From contig JASEGX010000031.1 in NCBI GenBank assembly GCA_030017815.1, forward strand, positions 1 to 15,531: a DNA stretch of 15,531 bases. Reading direction: 5' to 3'. Shown piece after piece: positions 6,587 to 15,306 of this stretch (positions are counted from its first letter, which is position 1; each line of letters begins with the position of its first letter). A model generated the notes under the pieces. It saw nothing but the letters and a program-made list of their open reading frames with translations. It ran no database searches and was not told the origin of the DNA. The stretch comes from Thermodesulfobacteriota bacterium. Its GTDB lineage: Bacteria > Desulfobacterota > QYQD01. A program made the translations under genes and the position numbers.

Positions 6587-6995
6587 ATATCTATCAATAC
6601 CCTAATATGCCTATGCTGACGATGGCCTGTGGTGCCGACCTTTTACCATGCTCAGGGTGCTCTCATGCTCCTTTTCACCCCAGACGCCTGATAATCCAAA
6701 TAGGCCCCTATGTAGGCTGCCTCAGCCAGCAATTCTATTTCTATATTCCGATCTGGAGCAACTCACGATAAGACTCTTATCGGACAGTAGCATAAAACTG
6801 AAAAACCGGTTAATCCACTGCATATTGTACCTGGCTGCCCCGCTCCAAAATTCCACGTATAGAGCTTGCCAACATCTTTAATTTTCAAGGTAATGTCAAG
6901 AATTTTGTGTAAAATTTTTGACAGAACCCTTACAGGGGAGACGGGTGTCTTCCGGGGCTTTATAAAAAAAGGCTGAATTTTTTATCTCGCCAGTT
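6587..6995. other. Non-coding region upstream of the sensor operon
   Basis: No supported gene. The promoter of the sensor operon should lie here. A weak candidate on the - strand has TTGACA at 6899-6894 with a poor -10. A dyad CGATAAGA-C-TCTTATCG at 6766-6782 is a possible operator. On the - strand a 37-codon frame (6762 to a TGA at 6652) reads protein-like around IEIELLAEAAYIGAYLDYQA but has no ATG and no ribosome binding site; it could be a gene relic. An A+T-rich inverted repeat, ATAAAAAA/TTTTTTAT, lies near 6962-6985. Confidence 0.45.
6894..6923. repeat. Long imperfect inverted repeat, possible insertion-sequence end
   Basis: TGTCAAGAATTTT (6894-6906) and AAAATTTTTGACA (6911-6923) are inverted copies with one mismatch and a GTGT loop. 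The half TGTCAAGAATTTTGTGTAAA resembles the terminal inverted repeats of some IS256-family elements, so this may be two abutting or decayed ends. A terminator or operator role is also possible. No IS256 transposase is present in the window. Confidence 0.4.
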
Positions 6996-7253
6996 CAATA
7001 ATGAAGTGCAACACTTGGAGAAATGGCCTTATGGCTGGTACTCTGGGTGGATATGGGAAAAAAATACAGGCACATCAGTCTTGAAGAGAGGGACAGGATA
7101 GCGGAGATGAAGTCGTTGGGGCAGACGGTGACAGAGATAGCTGAGGCGTTGGGGCGCTCAAAGAGCACCCTGTCGAGGGAGTTGAGGAGGAACTCTACGC
7201 CTGCATACAAAGTGCAGAAAAGGCAAGGGGTCAGGTCTACATATTTGGCATAA
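6996..7253 (+). mobile_element. Truncated IS30-family element (left end only)
   Basis: The stretch 6996-7020 (GTTCAATAATGAAGTGCAAC and on) resembles IS30-family terminal repeats, with the near-palindrome AAGTGCAACACTT inside. It is followed by the N-terminal part of an IS30-type transposase. The catalytic core and right end are missing, so the element cannot move. The right boundary near 7253 is where transposase-like sequence ceases. Confidence 0.6.
7053..7253 (+). pseudogene. IS30-family transposase, N-terminal fragment
   Basis: From ATG 7053 the frame codes MGKKYRHISLEERDRIAEMK and on through TVTEIAEALGRSKSTLSREL to RRNS. This is the N-terminal helix-turn-helix of IS30-family transposases (usually over 300 residues). 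After about residue 50 the reading loses similarity and stops at 7251-7253. The DDE catalytic domain is absent. The frame is also open upstream to 7023, but residues before MGKKYRH are not typical of the family. It lies divergent from the sensor kinase and convergent with the efflux operon. Confidence 0.75.
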
Positions 7254-7349
7254 ATACACCGGAGTGTGTAAATCGATGACGTCCATAAAATTATAAATTC
7301 TCTCCACTTCCCAAATTATACCGCACACCACATCTTTCCTACCATTGTC
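7254..7349. other. Short non-coding spacer between IS30 fragment and RND scar
   Basis: No gene is visible. TACAC (7255-7259) and GTGTA (7266-7270) can form a short hairpin. No terminator with a T-run is evident at the end of the efflux operon. Confidence 0.3.
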
Positions 7350-7450
7350 TCAGGCCGCTTTCTTCCGGGTGAGCTTGGCCTGCAGATCATCAAACAAACC
7401 ATACGCCAGGAACCACGACCAGGGTCAAAAACAGAGAGGTAAGGAGATCC
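7350..7450 (-). pseudogene. C-terminal scar of a second RND transporter gene
   Basis: Read on the minus strand from about 7450, the sequence codes VDLLTSLFLTLVVVP and then, after a frameshift near 7405-7413, YGLFDDLQAKLTRKKAA followed by TGA (7352-7350). Together this is the usual end of HAE1-type RND pumps: the last membrane helix with LLTS...LVVVPVVY, then a short basic tail. The intact pump in this window ends differently, so this is not a partial copy of it. The scar begins about 19 bases after the stop of the outer-membrane gene. It suggests that an older pump gene once ended here and was displaced by the present adaptor–pump–channel block. Confidence 0.65.
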
Positions 7451-7468
7451 ACCTTGGTGTGGCATGGT

Positions 7469-8872
7469 TTAGTCGCTGCCTCCGCCAAGTACCGCGTAAA
7501 GCCGCACCTGATTGGCGAGTTTGGCCAGGCGAAGCGAAATAAGCCCCTGTTGCGCGGCATAAAGGGATCGCTGCGCATCAAGGACACCCAGGTAGCTGTC
7601 AATCCCCTTTGAATAGCGTTTATTTGAGAGGCGATAGGTATCTGCAACGGCATTTGTCAGGGATTGCTGGGCAAACACCTGCTGGTCTACCGTGCCTTGC
7701 ACGGCAAGAGCATCGGCCACTTCCCTGAAGGCGGTCTGGATCGTTTTTTCATACTGGGCCAGGGCAATTTCCCGTTCAGCCTTGCTGACCCTGTACGCGG
7801 CCCAGGTTCGGGCATCGAAAATCGGTACGGCGATCTGCGGGGCGAAGCTCCACGTGCCGGACCCGGAGCCGAAAAGACCGGACAGCTCGGCGCTGGCCGT
7901 CCCGACCGAGGTAGTCAAAGAAATACGCGGGAAAAAGGCGGCCCGGGCCGCGCCGATAAAGGCATACGCCCCTTTGAGCCGATGTTCCGCCGCGATAATG
8001 TCCGGCCGGTTCAAAAGTGCCTCGGAGGACAGGCCTGCAAAAATTTCTTTGGGCGGATTAACGCTTGCCAGGTCCGCCGGCAAGAGATTTTCCGGCACCG
8101 GAGAGCCGGCCAGAAGGTTTAACGCATTTTGGTCCTGGGCCGCCATTTGCGTGAAGCGGGCGACATCTCCCCGGGCGGTATCTAGTTGGGTTTGTGCTCG
8201 GCGCAGATCCAATTCGTTGGCGAGCCCGACTTCGTATTGCCGCTGGATTAAATTATAGATTCCCTGCTGAGTTTCAAGGGTGGACCGGGCCAGTTTGAGA
8301 TTTTCCAGGTCAGCGGCAAGAGTCAGGTACACCCTTGCGACCTCGGACACCAGTGCGATCTGTGCGCCGCGGCGGGCCTCATCCGTGGCCAGGTACGCTT
8401 CCAGGGCCTGATCTTTCAGACTGCGAATGCGGCCGAAAAAATCGATCTCCCAGGAAATGATACCCAGATTGACACTGTATTGTTCCACGGTCTTTGCCGT
8501 CCCATTGTCTGAAAGATCGGCGGGCACGCGTTGCTTACTCCTACTGCCGACCGCATTGACCGCCGGGAATATCTCAGCCCGTTGAATGCCGTACAGGGCA
8601 CGCGCCCTTTCCATATTCAAGGCGGCAAGCCGCAGATCCCGGTTGTTGTTTAGAGCCGTCTCGATAATCTGTTGAAGCTTTGGGTCGGTGAAAAATTCCT
8701 GCCAGCTCAGTTCCCGGACGGTCGGTGCTTCGGCTATGGCCTGCGTGTCTTTGTAGGCCGGGCCTTGTGGCCATTCTGCCGGAATCGGTGCCAAGGGCTG
8801 TGTGTATTTCGGGGCCAGGGAACAGCCGCCCAGAAGAACCAGCACTCCCCAAAATAATATTTGTCTTCTCAT
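7469..8872 (-). CDS. OprM/NodT-type outer-membrane efflux lipoprotein
   Basis: The 467-residue product is the outer-membrane channel of the tripartite pump. It starts with a lipoprotein signal (MRRQILFWGVLVLLGGC, acylated Cys17), followed by SLAPKYTQP, the usual N-terminus of the NodT/OprM/CusC group. Two duplicated OEP halves follow, with typical helices around RDLRLAALNMERARALYGIQ and SLRLAKLANQVRLYAVLGGG at the C-terminus. Length is normal. AAGAGGTGAG lies just before the ATG, and the ATG follows the pump's stop codon by a single base, so the genes are translationally coupled. The pump and adaptor upstream are its probable partners. It makes the locus carry two outer-membrane channels, this one and the frameshifted TolC-like gene. 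Confidence 0.93.
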   Translation of the reverse strand: MRRQILFWGVLVLLGGCSLAPKYTQPLAPIPAEWPQGPAYKDTQAIAEAPTVRELSWQEFFTDPKLQQIIETALNNNRDLRLAALNMERARALYGIQRAEIFPAVNAVGSRSKQRVPADLSDNGTAKTVEQYSVNLGIISWEIDFFGRIRSLKDQALEAYLATDEARRGAQIALVSEVARVYLTLAADLENLKLARSTLETQQGIYNLIQRQYEVGLANELDLRRAQTQLDTARGDVARFTQMAAQDQNALNLLAGSPVPENLLPADLASVNPPKEIFAGLSSEALLNRPDIIAAEHRLKGAYAFIGAARAAFFPRISLTTSVGTASAELSGLFGSGSGTWSFAPQIAVPIFDARTWAAYRVSKAEREIALAQYEKTIQTAFREVADALAVQGTVDQQVFAQQSLTNAVADTYRLSNKRYSKGIDSYLGVLDAQRSLYAAQQGLISLRLAKLANQVRLYAVLGGGSD

Positions 8873-8873
8873 G

Positions 8874-11800
8874 TTAACTCACCTCTTGGGGGCCGGTGGA
8901 TTCAATAGAGTGCTCAGGGGGTTGCCCTCTTTGTTTTCTTTTGAATATGTTGGATACAAGGACAAAGAACAGTGGAATAAAGATGAGATCGATGAACGTG
9001 GCGGAGAGCATTCCACCACAAACGGCGGTGCCGATGGCATTCATCGCGCCGGCGCCGGCGCCTGTGGAGATGGCCAGCGGCAGGACCCCGAAAAAGAAAG
9101 CCAGGGAGGTCATGATGACGGGTCGGAATCGTGTTTTTACGGCTCCAAGGGTTGCATCGATAAGGTTGTCGCCGCGTCCCAACCGTTCCTTTATAAACTG
9201 AATGATCAGGATGGCATTTTTTGTCGAAAGGCCGAGGGTGGTAAGGAATCCGATCTGGAAGTAGACATCGTTAGACAGTCCCCGAAATGAAGTGGCCAGT
9301 ATCGCGCCTAATACACCCAGCGGCAGCATCAACAGATTGACAAAAGGGATGGTCCAGCTTTCATACAGGGCGGCCACACAAAGGAAGATTACGAAAATGG
9401 AAAAGGCGTACAGGATAGGCCCTTGAGCTGTTGCCATCCGCTCCTGGTAGGACAGCCCGGCCCAGTCAAAGCCGATCCCCTGGGGTAGCTTTGCCGCGAT
9501 TTCTTCCATGGCGGTCATCCCCTCGCCGGTACTGTGACCCGGCGCCGGTTCGCCCCAGATGTTGATGGAAGAAAAGGCGTTGTAGCGCTCCAGCTTGGGA
9601 GAACCCTGAGCCCACCTGCAGGAGGCAAAGGAAGAAAAGGGTACCATCTTGCCCACGCTGTTCCGCACATATAGTTTTTCCATATCCTCCGGCAGCATGC
9701 GATAGGGGGCATCCGCTTGGGCATAGACCTTTTTGACCCGACCGGCCTGGATAAAGTCGTTGATATAGGCGCTGCCAAAGGCCGCCGCGATGGTGTTGTG
9801 AATGGAACTAATGGAAACCCCCAGCGCGCCGGCCTTGTCCCAATCAACGTCGATGTGGTATTCGGGCACATCTTCCATGCCGTTGGGTCGAACTCTGACC
9901 AGCCGTGGATCCTGGGCCGCCATGCCGAGGAGCTGGTCGCGGGCCTTCGTTAGTTTTTCGTGGCCCAGGCCGCCGCGGTCCTGCAACTGAAAATCAAACC
10001 CGGTGGCCATCCCCAGTTCGATGACCGGCGGCGGCGGGAAGGCAAAGACCATGGCGCCTTTTATCTGTGAAAATGCCTCCATGGCCCTGCCGGCGATGGC
10101 TTTGACCTTCAGGTCCGGCCGCCGACGCAGCTTCCAGTCTTTGAGCTTGACAAATCCCAGGGCCATGTTCTGCCCCTGGCCGCCGAAACTGATCCCGGCC
10201 ACAGCCATGATGGATTCCACCCCGTCTTTCTCATGCTCCATAAAATGGCCCCTTACCCTGTTCATGACTTTTTCAGTCTGCTCAAGGGTGGAACCCGACG
10301 GCAGCATGGCCTGTACCATCAGGATGCCCTGGTCCTCATCCGGGATATAGGATGTGGGCATCCGATGAAAGAGGAATCCCACCGCCGTCACAATCAAAAG
10401 ATATATAATCACGTACCGCGCTGTTTTTGAAAAGGAGCGGCCGACGACTCCCACATAGAGGCCTCTGATCCGAACAAAAACCCGATCAAACCGTCTAAAA
10501 AAGGGGCGCAGGAAAGAGACCGCATTATCCGCCGGTTCATGCCCGGCCGGTATCGGTTTAAGGAACGACGCGCAGAGGACCGGGGTCAGGATCAGGGCCA
10601 CAACCACCGAAAGGAGCATGGAAGCGATGACGGTCACGGAAAACTGGCGGTAGAGAACCCCGGTGGAGCCCTGAAAGAAGGCCATGGGGCCGAAGACCGC
10701 CGAGAGCACCAGGCCGATGCCGATCAGGGCGCTGGTGATCTCGGCCATGGACTTGGCCGTGGCCTCCCTGGGCGAAAGGCCCTCCTCGGCCATGATCCGC
10801 TCCACGTTCTCCACCACTACGATGGCGTCGTCCACCAATAGCCCGATGGCCAGCACCATGGCGAACATGGTCAGCATGTTGATGGAGAAGCCGAAGGCCC
10901 CCAGAACCGCGAAGGTCCCCAGCAGCACCACCGGCACGGCGATGGTGGGGATAAGGGTGGCCCGGATATTACCCATGAAAAGATACATGATCACAAAGAC
11001 CAGCAGGATCGCCTCGAACAGGGTCTTGACCACTTCGTCTATGGCCACCTTGGTAAATGGGGTGGTATCGTAGGGATAAATCACCTTCATGCCGGGGGGG
11101 AAGTAGCGGCTCATCTCCTCCAATTTTTGTTTAACGGCTTTGGCCGTATCCAGGGCATTCGCGCCGGCAGCCTGACGGATGGCCATGGCTGCGGAGGGTT
11201 TGCCGTTATATTTGGCCACGATATCGGAGCGCTCGGTCCCCAGTTCCGTCCGGCCGATGTCCTTGATCCGGACCACCGAACCGTCCGGATTGGTACGGAT
11301 GGGGATGGCGGCAAATTCCTCCGGGGTCTGGAGCAGATGCTGAACGATGATGGCGGTGTTCAGGCGCTGCCCCTCCACGGCCGGCGTCCCGCCTAACTGA
11401 CCGGCGGAGACCTCGACGTTGTAGGCCCTGAGCGCCAGGATGACATCCTCCATGGTCAGGTGATAGTTGGTCAGCTTGTCGGGGTTGACCCAGACCCGCA
11501 TGGCATATTGGGTGCCGAAATTCTCGACTTCGCCCACCCCCGGCACCCGGGACAGTATCTTTTCCAGATTCGACTGGGCGTAGTCCCGCAGGTCGTCGCC
11601 GCTCATGCCGCCGTCTTCCGAAATCAGCCCGACTATCATCAGGTAATTTCTGGTGGATTTGCTGACCTTGACGCCGGAGCGCTGCACCACATCGGGAAGG
11701 CTGGCCATGGCGAGCTGCAGCTTGTTCTGCACCTTGGACCAGGCGATATCCGGATCTGTTCCCGGGGCGAAGGTCATCTCGACGCGGGCTGCGCCTGACG

Positions 11801-12056
11801 AAGAACTGGTGCCGGAGAGGTAAAGCATATCGTCCAGACCGGTCATCTTCTGCTCAATGATCTGGGTCACGGTGTTTTCTACCGTCTCCGCCGAGGCCCC
11901 GGGGAAAAAGGCATCGATGGCGATGGCCGGCGGGGCGATGGGGGGATACTGAGCGATGGGCATGTTGTATATTGCCAACCCGCCGGCCGCCATGATGACG
12001 ATAGCGATGACCCAGGCGAAGACCGGACGATCCAGAAAGAATTTAGATAACATCAC
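8874..12056 (-). CDS. AcrB/MexB-type RND multidrug efflux pump (HAE1 family)
   Basis: The 1060-residue inner-membrane proton antiporter has a full-length RND layout: helix 1 at about 13-30, a large porter/docking loop, helices 2-6 from about 343, a second loop, and helices 8-12 to about 1035. The N-terminus (LSKFFLDRPVFAWV) is characteristic. Proton-relay residues are present: D409-D410 in GLLVDDAIVVVENVERIMAEEG-like context, equivalent to AcrB D407/D408, and the lysine in GLSTKNAILI, equivalent to K940. Substrates are probably hydrophobic drugs, dyes, bile-type detergents or solvents, judged from the family only. It follows the adaptor by nine bases and precedes the OprM-type gene by one base. 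The block looks clearly richer in G+C (10.7-11.8 kb especially) than the tolC/tetR part. No frameshift seen. Confidence 0.96.
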   Translation of the reverse strand: MMLSKFFLDRPVFAWVIAIVIMAAGGLAIYNMPIAQYPPIAPPAIAIDAFFPGASAETVENTVTQIIEQKMTGLDDMLYLSGTSSSSGAARVEMTFAPGTDPDIAWSKVQNKLQLAMASLPDVVQRSGVKVSKSTRNYLMIVGLISEDGGMSGDDLRDYAQSNLEKILSRVPGVGEVENFGTQYAMRVWVNPDKLTNYHLTMEDVILALRAYNVEVSAGQLGGTPAVEGQRLNTAIIVQHLLQTPEEFAAIPIRTNPDGSVVRIKDIGRTELGTERSDIVAKYNGKPSAAMAIRQAAGANALDTAKAVKQKLEEMSRYFPPGMKVIYPYDTTPFTKVAIDEVVKTLFEAILLVFVIMYLFMGNIRATLIPTIAVPVVLLGTFAVLGAFGFSINMLTMFAMVLAIGLLVDDAIVVVENVERIMAEEGLSPREATAKSMAEITSALIGIGLVLSAVFGPMAFFQGSTGVLYRQFSVTVIASMLLSVVVALILTPVLCASFLKPIPAGHEPADNAVSFLRPFFRRFDRVFVRIRGLYVGVVGRSFSKTARYVIIYLLIVTAVGFLFHRMPTSYIPDEDQGILMVQAMLPSGSTLEQTEKVMNRVRGHFMEHEKDGVESIMAVAGISFGGQGQNMALGFVKLKDWKLRRRPDLKVKAIAGRAMEAFSQIKGAMVFAFPPPPVIELGMATGFDFQLQDRGGLGHEKLTKARDQLLGMAAQDPRLVRVRPNGMEDVPEYHIDVDWDKAGALGVSISSIHNTIAAAFGSAYINDFIQAGRVKKVYAQADAPYRMLPEDMEKLYVRNSVGKMVPFSSFASCRWAQGSPKLERYNAFSSINIWGEPAPGHSTGEGMTAMEEIAAKLPQGIGFDWAGLSYQERMATAQGPILYAFSIFVIFLCVAALYESWTIPFVNLLMLPLGVLGAILATSFRGLSNDVYFQIGFLTTLGLSTKNAILIIQFIKERLGRGDNLIDATLGAVKTRFRPVIMTSLAFFFGVLPLAISTGAGAGAMNAIGTAVCGGMLSATFIDLIFIPLFFVLVSNIFKRKQRGQPPEHSIESTGPQEVS

Positions 12057-12065
12057 ACGTCTCCA

Positions 12066-13277
12066 TCACTTTGATTTTGCGGCCGGTTGGGCCGTACGCG
12101 CGGGGTCCGCAACTTCTTTCCGGCCTGCGTCAAAAGGAACCGCTTTAACAGAAGCGCCGGGCCACGCTTTTTGCATACCCTCGACGATCACACGCTCGTT
12201 GGGTGTAAGCCCTGCCGAGACGAGCCATTGGTCGCCGATGGCCCGGTCGAGAGTGAGCATCCTCTGCCCAACCTTTCCCTCGCCGTCCACGATCAGCGCG
12301 AAGGGGTTTCCCTTTGGATCGCGTGACACGGCCTGCTGAGGAATCAGGATGGCCCGTTCATTGGCGCCTTCTTTCACCACCGCCCGGACGAACATGCCCG
12401 GCAGGAGAACGCCTTTTGGATTGCGAAAGACAACCCGCAGGATGACGGACCCGGTAGTAGGGTCCACCGTGACGTCGCGAAACTGGAGCGCCCCTTCCCA
12501 TGAATACGCCGTGCCGTCTTCCAGGATGAGCTTGACCTTGTTCTGGTTTGTTCCGTTTTGATTGAGGCGGCCGTCCTCCAGGCGGCGCCTCAATCGCTGC
12601 AGTTCGGTGGTGGATTGGGCCACATCCACGTAAATGGGGTCCAGTTGTTGAATGGTTGCCAGGGCTAGTGGCTGATGCGCCGTCACCAGCGCCCCATCCG
12701 TTACGTTGGATCTGCCGATGCGGCCGGAGATGGGGGCGATGACACGGGTGTAGCCCAGATTGATACGGGCCATCTCCACGGTCGCCTTACCATATTGAAT
12801 ATCAGCCTCGGCCTGCTTCAGGGCAGCCGAGGCGTCGTCGTAGTCCTGCTGACTTACTGCTTTGTCGGCGAGCAATTCCCGGTAGCGATCGACCCTCAAA
12901 CGGATTGAGGGCATATTGGCCTCGGCTCTGTCGAGGGCGGCCCTGGCATTGTCGAGCGCCGCCTGAAAGGGGGCAGGATCGATCTGGTAAAGCACCTGTC
13001 CGGCCTTGACATCGGAACCTTCCCTAAACAGACGTTTCTGGATGAGGCCGCTGACCTGGGGCCGGATTTCCGCGATGAGATAGGCGGATGTGCGGCCCGG
13101 TAATTCAGCGGTAAGCACGACTTTTTGTGGCTGGATTGTTACCGTGGCTACTTCCGGGACAGAGGGCGGCGGAGATTGCTGCCGGCGGTCGCAGCCGCCC
13201 AGCAAAAGGCCGCCTAACAGTGCCGCCAAAACCACACTCCATTTAAGTGGTTCATAAACATTTCCGTTGAGTTGCAT
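12066..13277 (-). CDS. AcrA/MexA-type periplasmic adaptor lipoprotein (membrane fusion protein)
   Basis: The 403-residue adaptor links the RND pump to the outer-membrane channel. I place the start at ATG 13277 (MQLNGNVYEPLKW), not at the far end of the open frame (13379): TTGGAGGA precedes it at seven bases, and it yields a lipoprotein signal ending LLLGGC with acylated Cys29. Then come a beta-barrel/lipoyl half (VVLTAELPGRTSAYLIAEIR), an alpha-helical hairpin (about residues 95-165, around NARAALDRAEA), and the second lipoyl half (RVIAPISGRIGRSNVTDGAL). Length is normal. Its stop is nine bases before the pump gene. The frame extension upstream to 13379 covers the palindrome at 13351-13372 and is non-coding. 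Confidence 0.94.
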   Translation of the reverse strand: MQLNGNVYEPLKWSVVLAALLGGLLLGGCDRRQQSPPPSVPEVATVTIQPQKVVLTAELPGRTSAYLIAEIRPQVSGLIQKRLFREGSDVKAGQVLYQIDPAPFQAALDNARAALDRAEANMPSIRLRVDRYRELLADKAVSQQDYDDASAALKQAEADIQYGKATVEMARINLGYTRVIAPISGRIGRSNVTDGALVTAHQPLALATIQQLDPIYVDVAQSTTELQRLRRRLEDGRLNQNGTNQNKVKLILEDGTAYSWEGALQFRDVTVDPTTGSVILRVVFRNPKGVLLPGMFVRAVVKEGANERAILIPQQAVSRDPKGNPFALIVDGEGKVGQRMLTLDRAIGDQWLVSAGLTPNERVIVEGMQKAWPGASVKAVPFDAGRKEVADPARTAQPAAKSK

Positions 13278-13350
13278 CAGAGATCCTCCAAATATCGATG
13301 ACGAGCGGATTGAATTCTCAAGGCCCCATGAACATGCACAGCGAGCGCAT

Positions 13351-13372
13351 TCCCCGCTGCTTGCAGCGGGGA
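13351..13372. repeat. Perfect 10-bp inverted repeat between tolC and the adaptor gene
   Basis: TCCCCGCTGC (13351-13360) and GCAGCGGGGA (13363-13372) are perfect inverted copies with a TT centre. No T-run follows on the minus strand, so a REP-like palindrome is as likely as a terminator or a processing site. It sits at the presumed boundary between the tetR–tolC part and the pump block. Confidence 0.65.
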
Positions 13373-13396
13373 GCTTCAATAATTACGGGTCAACCA

Positions 13397-13424
13397 ACCA
13401 CTCACTACTGACCACTGACTACTG
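13397..13424. repeat. Four tandem heptamers covering the tolC stop codon
   Basis: On the + strand four 7-bp units run ACCACTC, ACTACTG, ACCACTG, ACTACTG (minus strand consensus CAGTRGT). The tolC-like gene ends inside them: its last residues VVSGQ and the TAG at 13407-13405 are repeat-encoded. As 7 is not a multiple of 3, gain or loss of a unit would change the C-terminus. Confidence 0.7.
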
Positions 13425-14722
13425 TCTTTAACAGCGTTCCTGTGGCCCGTTTTAGTCGCAAGTCTGCCAACTGATAGTTAAGTCTTGCCTCTGCCAACTG
13501 TCTTTCTGCGGTAACCAGCAGGGTGTTGGCATCCATCACATCTATACTATTGGCCAGGCCGAACTCAAACTGTTTAGAGGTGGCATTGTAGTTATCCCTG
13601 GCAAAAGCGAGCTGGTCTTCAAGGGATTTCAAGATTTCCCTTTGAGTTATTAGATCCAGGTAAGCATTCTCAACCTCTATATTTATGGTCTTTTTTAAAT
13701 CTTCATAGATGAGTTCAGATTGTCTTTGTTTGGCCTCTGCCTCTTTCACCTCCGCCCTTCTAAGTCCGCCCTCAAAGAAAGGGAAGTTTAGCCTGAGCCC
13801 CCCATAAGCGGTTTCTTCCAGTACAAAAGTGGAGGCCGGGCTGTCTTCTTTCCGTTTGTACACACCCTCGATAGAAACGGTCGGCCAGTAGGCCCCCCGT
13901 ACATATCTGACCTGGTCTTCTGCCGCTTTCCTCTGGATATCCAGACCTTACCTCTGAGCGTTCTACGATAGCCTCTTCTTTTAGTGAGACGAGAAAACGG
14001 TCTTTGAAGGTTTCGGCTTTGCCCCCGGATTCTTTAAGGTCGTAGTCTTCGTTCATTCCCACCAGCCGGGCCAGCACCGCCTTTGCCAGTCTGAGGCTGT
14101 TTTCCGCCCTCACCAGTTCCGACTGCGCGCCGGAAAGCTCTGCCTCGGCCCGGAGGAGGGCGGTCTTGGTTACCTCACCTACCTTGAGTCTTATGGCGGC
14201 GGCATCCCTGTGCTTGGTCAACCTCTCCACATTGGCCCTGGCGATCTCCACGGCCTTTTGGGCCATCAGGACATCGTAATAGGCCGAGGAGACTCCCAAA
14301 AGATATTCCTCTTTCGCTGTATAAAGGTCATGCCGGCTTTTTTCTATGTTTTCCTTTGATATTTTAAAGGCGGTAAGTTCCCGGCCGCTTAAAGATAAAG
14401 TCTGGTCGAGCCTTAACCCCCATGATGTAGAATCTTCAGGTTGGATAATGAACCCTGACCCCGAGGTCTTGTCGTCGCTATACCTTGTGTAATCCCCAAA
14501 GACAGAGAGCTTGGGCAGTAATACGGCAAGGGCCTTGTCCCTGACTCTTTCTGTGATATAGAGATCTTCTTCTGACATCTTTATCCTTTCCGTGCGCTCC
14601 AGCGCTATCCGGTAAAGGTCGTCGAGTGAATACTCCTGGGCAGCGGCCGGGCTGTTAAATGTCAGAACCGCCACCAGAAGAGTTAATACATACGCCAGGA
14701 AAACAAGCCGTAACTTGATCAT
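13405..14722 (-). pseudogene. TolC-like outer-membrane efflux protein, frameshifted
   Basis: This would be a TolC-family channel of about 439 residues. A signal peptide (about residues 1-28, ending SPAAAQEYS) has no lipobox, unlike the OprM-type gene. Two OEP halves follow, e.g. around YYDVLMAQKAVEIARANVER and, in the second frame, ARDNYNATSKQFEFGLANSI. The reading frame breaks near 13942-13945: the first frame runs RSEVRSG and off, while the continuation DIQRKAAEDQVRY lies in another frame. Two missing bases (RSLDIQ would be restored by CT after AGGTCT) explain it. Thus it is either a recent pseudogene or a sequence error. Its ATG overlaps the tetR TGA (ATGA, 14722-14719), so both belong to one transcript. 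The 127 bases to the adaptor gene hold heptamers and a palindrome. Lower G+C than the pump block. Confidence 0.85.
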
Positions 14723-15297
14723 GCCGCCTTTCTCCTTATCCCGTTTAGTATTAACTGGTAAAGAGACTCCCCGTATTTTTTTAAGTCTCTGATCTGACCG
14801 AAGAGATAATCCATAGTGGCCCCTCTCAGACTGAAAAGTATTACCTCTGCCGTCTCTTCGCAGTTGATATCTTTAAATATTCCTTTCATGACTCCTTTTT
14901 TGAGTATGCCCGTGACCAGCCGTTGCTGTGAGTCAAAGAAGGTCTTTTTGAGGTTTTTTTTAAATTCCAGGTCGTACTCTTTGATGTGCATGGAGATCAG
15001 GCCGGTATTTTTGATAGCGTAATCCAGGTGGTATTCTATCAAGGCCTTTAGAGCGGCGAGCGGTTCTTTATCCCTGAGCATCTCAGTGTGCTTCCGGAAG
15101 GTTTCTATGTGGTCACGCGTGAGTTCGAGATAAAGCTCTTCCTTATTCTGAAAATAAATATAGATACCCCCGATACTTATACCGGCCCGCCGGGCGACCT
15201 CCCGGATAGTGGTCCCTGAGTAACCCCTTTCTGCGAAGACCTCGTTGGCTGCCTCAAGGATAATCTTTTTCGATTCAGTTGCCTTACGTCTGTTCAT
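14719..15297 (-). CDS. TetR-family transcriptional repressor
   Basis: The 192-residue product has a TetR N-terminal domain (about residues 8-56): KKIILEAANEVFAERGYSGT, TTIREVARRAGISIGGIYIY and FQNKEELYLEL, the usual helix-turn-helix and helix 4. The C-terminal ligand and dimer domain is variable and does not reveal the inducer. It is the first gene of the efflux transcript and overlaps the tolC-like gene by four bases. Two abutting palindromes lie directly downstream of its own -10 box, so it very probably represses itself and the efflux genes until a pump substrate binds. No Shine-Dalgarno is evident before ATG 15297; a GGGGCG/CGCCCC hairpin lies about ten bases upstream instead. Confidence 0.94.
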   Translation of the reverse strand: MNRRKATESKKIILEAANEVFAERGYSGTTIREVARRAGISIGGIYIYFQNKEELYLELTRDHIETFRKHTEMLRDKEPLAALKALIEYHLDYAIKNTGLISMHIKEYDLEFKKNLKKTFFDSQQRLVTGILKKGVMKGIFKDINCEETAEVILFSLRGATMDYLFGQIRDLKKYGESLYQLILNGIRRKAA

Positions 15298-15306
15298 ACT
15301 GTTTGT

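Noticed and set aside
8574..9290. Several open frames antisense or in other frames to the pump and channel genes
   Set aside because: Shadows of high-G+C coding sequence; the true frames have full-length family matches.
13278..13379. N-terminal extension of the adaptor protein to 13379
   Set aside because: The extension covers a palindrome, lacks a ribosome binding site, and would hide the lipoprotein signal that starts at 13277.
13397..13424. CRISPR-like array
   Set aside because: The units are seven bases and directly contiguous, with no spacers.
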